DNA from: Verrucomicrobiota bacterium
Lineage (GTDB): Bacteria > Verrucomicrobiota > Verrucomicrobiia > Limisphaerales > AV2
Direction of reading: 5' to 3'
Assembly (NCBI GenBank): GCA_003218935.1
Contig: QHPA01000074.1
Span: forward strand, 1-15,773
DNA length: 15,773 nucleotides
Of the stretch, positions 12,960-15,773 are shown piece after piece. Below the pieces are notes generated by a model that searched no databases, was not told the DNA's origin, and was given only the letters and a program-made list of their open reading frames with translations. The first letter of the stretch is position 1. Each line of letters begins with the position of its first letter. Both the position numbers and the translations under genes were made by a program.

Positions 12960-14331
12960 CGGGCTTGTGTCGCACAGCGGCTGGAGTCCGGGCACGGAAC
13001 CGTCCGTTCTCGTCCATCGGCAGGAATCGTTGCAAGTCAGCGACCAGTCCGCCGCGATAAATTTTCTGGCGATGGTCTGGTGAAGCAAACGTTTGTTCAG
13101 GGCCCGGCCTGGCCTTGAGCCAATGGAGATATTTTCGCAACAGGACGGCCTCCTCCTTCAGCTCCCAAACGTGCCGGTAAAGCGCGTAAAGCAATTCACG
13201 GTTTCTCAGCGCGGCAATCTTTTCAAACAGGTCCAAAATGTCGGAACATTTCTTTTCAAAGCGCCGGCCGATGACGCCCCACTTCCTCGGCGGCATACGC
13301 AGCAGGAACCGGAAATCTTCGATGAACGTTTCGGCGCAACGCCCGTGCTGAAAAGGCAAATGGAAGCAGTCGCACAGAAACTCCAGTTCACCCGGCGAAA
13401 TCCGGCGTCCATGATGCGCCTTCCACTGAAGCAACCAGTGTCTCAATGCGGTGTGATAAGCCTGCTGTGCGTTCCAATGTCCTTTGGCCTGCGCGAACAT
13501 CGCCAGTGTGCGGAGCGGAATATAGTTCGCCTCAAACTCGCAGTTCGGATTGCTCAGGATGCCGGCGACTTCGTTGCGCAGTTCCAGCGGACGCCCGGCA
13601 TACGGGCCGAGGTAAATGCGGCGAAGGTCGTAGTCATTGGCATGAAGGTTGTCCCAGAGGAGCGGCTTGCGCCGGAGAACTCGCTGTAACTCGCGAATCG
13701 ATTCCGCCGGGATGGTCTCAGAGACTATTTCCGGTCCGGTCCAGAAAATCCCGATGGACGAGTCCAGGAGCTTTCCCAACCGTTTCAGGTAATCGGAATG
13801 CCTGACCGGACCTGACATCCGCTCGCAGTAGTGGGTCGGACAAAAGAGCAAAGTCGCGTCGGGAGCCTGGTCGCGGAGATGTTTCAGGAAATCATTGGCA
13901 ACGACGCTCTGCGCATCCGCGAGAGAGTTGAACATCCTGGAGTCTTCTTTCGAGAGGACCGGCTGAATGTCATCGAAAGTGATGGCGAAATGGGTGCAGC
14001 CGAGCCTCAGCAATTGGCTGGCCTTTCTCCGCAAGCGCGCCATGTCCTTCCTGCTCGAATAGGAGAGGTCCAGGCCAGGCGCAACGGCACAAACGAAATT
14101 CAGACCTTTGCCCCGGCAATGGCGAATCAAGGTCTTCAGCTCGGCCGCATCGCTTTCCGCGTAAAGCTCGCGCCAGAGCAGCCGATGTTTCAGGTCGTCT
14201 TTGGGGGCGTAGAGGTAGGTGTTCATGCCCCACGACTGCATCCACGCGAAGAGTTGTCCGCGTTGCGCAGCGGACCACGGGCGTCCGTAGAAGCCTTCCA
14301 CGACGCCGCAGATAAACGGGTTTGCGCCCAT
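12940..14331 (-). CDS. GH84 beta-N-acetylglucosaminidase, eukaryotic O-GlcNAcase-like
   Basis: A 463-residue glycoside hydrolase 84 enzyme, which removes beta-linked GlcNAc by substrate-assisted catalysis. It begins immediately at the catalytic barrel (FICGVVEGFYGRPW, residues 6-19), with NTYLYAPKDDLKHR (Lys44), the catalytic pair FDDI (D120, D121), FCPTHYC (Y168), LLWDNLHANDYD (W226, N228, D233) and NPNCEFEAN (N261). All correspond to human OGA active-site residues (K98, D174/D175, Y219, W278, N280, D285, N313). The C-terminal ~170 residues match the human stalk: LPFQHG, ALYRHVWELKEE, IYRGGLVADLQRFLPMD. It ends where human OGA passes into its HAT domain; that domain is the next, overlapping gene. 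No signal peptide, so cytoplasmic. The ATG is 3 bp after the permease stop. Confidence 0.93.
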   Translation of the reverse strand: MGANPFICGVVEGFYGRPWSAAQRGQLFAWMQSWGMNTYLYAPKDDLKHRLLWRELYAESDAAELKTLIRHCRGKGLNFVCAVAPGLDLSYSSRKDMARLRRKASQLLRLGCTHFAITFDDIQPVLSKEDSRMFNSLADAQSVVANDFLKHLRDQAPDATLLFCPTHYCERMSGPVRHSDYLKRLGKLLDSSIGIFWTGPEIVSETIPAESIRELQRVLRRKPLLWDNLHANDYDLRRIYLGPYAGRPLELRNEVAGILSNPNCEFEANYIPLRTLAMFAQAKGHWNAQQAYHTALRHWLLQWKAHHGRRISPGELEFLCDCFHLPFQHGRCAETFIEDFRFLLRMPPRKWGVIGRRFEKKCSDILDLFEKIAALRNRELLYALYRHVWELKEEAVLLRKYLHWLKARPGPEQTFASPDHRQKIYRGGLVADLQRFLPMDENGRFRARTPAAVRHKPDGPRAL

Positions 14332-14334
14332 AAA

Positions 14335-15156
14335 TCATTTCACTGCGCCGGCAATCACGCCCCGAATGACGTGTTTGTTAAAAATGGCATAGACGAGCAG
14401 CGTTGGCACGGAAATCAGCGAGAGGCCCGCGAGCAGCGCCGGGTAATCCGTGTTGTGCGCCTGCTCAAAGGCAATCATTCCGACCGGCAACGTTTTCATC
14501 GCCGGGTCCACGATGAACAGCATCGCCATCAGGAATTCGTTCCACGTGTTGAGGCAGGTGATGGCCACGATTGTCGCCACGGCCGGTCTGGCGACCGGCA
14601 GCAGGATACTGAAGTAAAACCGCGCGGTGCGAACGCCGTCGAGCTTCGCCGCTTCCTCGAGTTCTGCCGGCAACGAAACGAAAAAAGCCGCGAACAACAG
14701 AATCGCCACCGGCAGATTTTGCGCGGTGTAGGGCAGAATCAACGCCCAGAGACTGTCGTGAACGCCGAGCGTCTCCAGCAAACCCGTCAACGGAATGAGG
14801 TAGGACTGCACCGGCAGGATCATGCCGATAAAAAACAGGGCGAGCCAGAATTTGCGGAGCGGGAACCGCGCCTTGCTCAACGCGAATCCGGCCCATGCCC
14901 CGAAGCACACGACTGCCGCCGCGCTGAGTCCGGTGACCCAAAGCGAGTTGATGAAGTAAGCGCCCATGTGGCCCTGGCGGACGGCTTTCTGGTAATTCAC
15001 GAGGCTGATTTGATGCGGCAAGGAAAAAGGATGGCCGAAGATTTCGACGTTCGACGATTTGAAGCTGCTCAGCGCCATCCAGAGCATCGGATAAAGAAAC
15101 AGCAGCGCGAGCAGCGCCCACGCAACGGTCTTGAAACAGGTACCTGGCCGGCTCAT
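14335..15156 (-). CDS. ABC sugar transporter permease, MalG-type
   Basis: A 273-residue inner-membrane permease of the CUT1 carbohydrate ABC family. It starts MSRPGTCFKTVAWALLALLF, LYPMLWMALSSFKS, with about six membrane segments. The cytoplasmic EAA loop ELEEAAKLDGVRTARFYFSI, LLPVARP is intact and contacts the ATPase; the C-terminus is HVIRGVIAGAVK, as usual for MalG/AraQ proteins. The start ATG at 15156 overlaps the stop of a 50-codon ORF (ATGA). The frame is also open upstream to 15234, through the palindrome, and is rejected there. Only 3 bp separate it from the GH84 gene, so uptake and hydrolysis are likely co-expressed. The ATPase and solute-binding protein are not in the window. Substrate inferred: a GlcNAc-containing glycan or conjugate. 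Confidence 0.9.
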   Translation of the reverse strand: MSRPGTCFKTVAWALLALLFLYPMLWMALSSFKSSNVEIFGHPFSLPHQISLVNYQKAVRQGHMGAYFINSLWVTGLSAAAVVCFGAWAGFALSKARFPLRKFWLALFFIGMILPVQSYLIPLTGLLETLGVHDSLWALILPYTAQNLPVAILLFAAFFVSLPAELEEAAKLDGVRTARFYFSILLPVARPAVATIVAITCLNTWNEFLMAMLFIVDPAMKTLPVGMIAFEQAHNTDYPALLAGLSLISVPTLLVYAIFNKHVIRGVIAGAVK

Positions 15157-15305
15157 CTTTTGACCCTCGTTGACACCCGCCCCCTTTCCCATGAACCGGG
15201 TGGGGCGAGACTCCGTCGAGCCCTGATCTCCCACGGGTAGAAATCAGTGCTCGACGGAGTCTCGCCCCACCGTTGAAGCGCGCGGGACCATTCTTCGCGC
15301 TTCAT
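15153..15305 (-). CDS. 50-codon ORF bridging the two permease genes, created or extended by the palindrome
   Basis: The ATG (15303-15305) overlaps the first permease's stop in ATGA, and its own TGA (15153-15155) overlaps the second permease's ATG, again as ATGA. The peptide begins MKREEWSRALQRW and then encodes the 73-bp palindrome (GETPSSTDFYPWEIRARR, SLAPPGSW) before ending RGRVSTRVKR. It is probably not a functional protein. It may be the former N-terminus of permease 2, cut off by the repeat, and may let ribosomes reach the second permease by reinitiation. Removing 74 bp (the palindrome plus one base) would join MKREEWSRALQ in frame with the permease. Existence of the frame is certain; meaning is inference. 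Confidence 0.35.
   Translation of the reverse strand: MKREEWSRALQRWGETPSSTDFYPWEIRARRSLAPPGSWERGRVSTRVKR
15199..15271. repeat. 73-bp palindromic element, copy 2
   Basis: Arms 15199-15227 and 15243-15271 are 29 bp with one mismatch, around the centre CTCCCACGGGTAGAA. The centre is the inverse complement relative of copy 1's centre (TTCTACCCGTGGGAG against TTCTGTCCATTGGAG), so the two centres lie in opposite orientation while the arms and the flanking TGAACC side keep the same one. It sits between the two permease genes. Confidence 0.9.
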
Positions 15306-15773
15306 AGCGGACGGCTCCTCCCGCGCCTGAGCGAAAGATTTTTCGCGCCGATAATCACCGCTACGGTGAGCAACACCAGCGCCGTCAGGATCACCGCCAG
15401 CGCGCTGCCGTAGCCTCGGTTGTCGAATTTGATGACTTCCTTGACCAACAGCGTGGAAACGATGCTGGTGTGGTCCTGATTCGGCAGCAACACCCAGAAC
15501 AGATCGAACGCCTTGAACGCGCCGGTGAAACAGATCAGCAACGCCACGAGCATCACTTCCCGGAGCAGCGGAAATTTGATGCGCCAGAACGTCTGCCACG
15601 CGCTCGCGCCGTCCAACCGCGCCGCTTCGAGCACGTCTTCGGGGATGTTGGCCAACCCGGCGAGAAAGACGACCATGAAGAAGCCGGCCGAGGCCCAGCC
15701 GGAAATCACGGAAATCGTCACCAGCGCGCGGCTCTCGTTCAACAGGCCGGGCAACACGCCCACGCCGTCCTTG
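15302..15773 (-). CDS. ABC sugar transporter permease, MalF/UgpA-type (5' end outside the window)
   Basis: The C-terminal ~156 residues of a CUT1 carbohydrate permease; the frame is open through the window's right edge. It contains VISGWASAGFFMVVFLAGLA, the EAA loop EDVLEAARLDGASAWQTFWR, IKFPLLREV, then membrane segments and VKFDNRGYGSALAVILTALV-like sequence before the end RRGRSRPL. The Asn/Gly/Tyr-Gly-x-Ala-Leu-Ala pattern is usual near the last helices of UgpA/LacF proteins. It is the partner of the MalG-type permease downstream, with the 73-bp palindrome in between. The stop TGA (15302-15304) overlaps an ATG. A solute-binding protein gene probably lies upstream, beyond the window. Confidence 0.88.
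   Translation of the reverse strand, partial: KDGVGVLPGLLNESRALVTISVISGWASAGFFMVVFLAGLANIPEDVLEAARLDGASAWQTFWRIKFPLLREVMLVALLICFTGAFKAFDLFWVLLPNQDHTSIVSTLLVKEVIKFDNRGYGSALAVILTALVLLTVAVIIGAKNLSLRRGRSRPL

Noticed and set aside
12940..14331. GH84 protein as a secreted hyaluronidase-type toxin
   Set aside because: No signal peptide; it starts at the catalytic barrel and its stalk region matches intracellular OGA rather than secreted NagJ-like enzymes.
13831..15240. 469-codon plus-strand open frame
   Set aside because: It is antisense to the GH84 and permease genes; its Arg/Gln/His-rich composition has no domain character and it runs through the palindrome.

Overview
The window is about 15.8 kb of GC-rich bacterial DNA in which almost everything reads on the minus strand. 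Gene content (a fused KorA plus KorB, a conserved ~93-residue 'MKTAYELAMERL' protein, FmdB-type zinc ribbon, YgfZ, tandem cyclophilins), weak Shine-Dalgarno signals and many short interspersed repeats point to Verrucomicrobiota, probably a Pedosphaera/Limisphaera-like lineage. This placement is inference from remembered relatives, not from a search. No rRNA, tRNA, CRISPR array or transposase was seen.

Layout. 35-1448 (minus): two damaged genes, an MFS transporter with a frameshift and apparent internal deletion, and the C-terminal remnant of a Nudix hydrolase. 1449-1946: FmdB-family zinc-ribbon protein. 2044-4863: korA-korB, the two-subunit 2-oxoglutarate:ferredoxin oxidoreductase. 5084-5893: HAD phosphatase, divergent from a plus-strand pair, a TPR protein (6047-6496) and a small charged protein (6586-6867). 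The latter converges with a minus-strand run: Nudix hydrolase (6864-7433), 64-residue protein (7443-7637), cytoplasmic and exported cyclophilins (7730-8892) and YgfZ (8929-10125).

10421-15773 (minus) is the most interesting part: a continuous amino-sugar cluster consisting of two ABC sugar permeases, a GH84 O-GlcNAcase-like enzyme, a GNAT acetyltransferase, a BadF/BadG-type (GlcNAc/GlcN) kinase and a SIS-domain protein. The GH84 protein resembles the catalytic and stalk parts of animal O-GlcNAcase (OGA), and the overlapping GNAT gene corresponds to the C-terminal HAT-like domain of the same animal protein. The locus therefore looks like OGA split over two overlapping genes, with the GNAT part keeping an acetyl-CoA loop. 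Neither protein has a signal peptide, so a plausible scheme is import of a GlcNAc conjugate by the ABC transporter, cytoplasmic hydrolysis, then phosphorylation and further conversion by the SIS protein.

Overlaid on the genes is a dense layer of repeats: degenerate tandem heptamers with an exact 7-bp period in several sequence families, some arranged as inverted arms of hairpins between a stop and the next start; two copies of a 73-bp near-perfect palindrome inside the amino-sugar cluster; REP-like palindromes; and a palindrome-bearing insertion read in frame inside YgfZ. The recurring 10-mer GGTTCATGGG borders three different repeat types.
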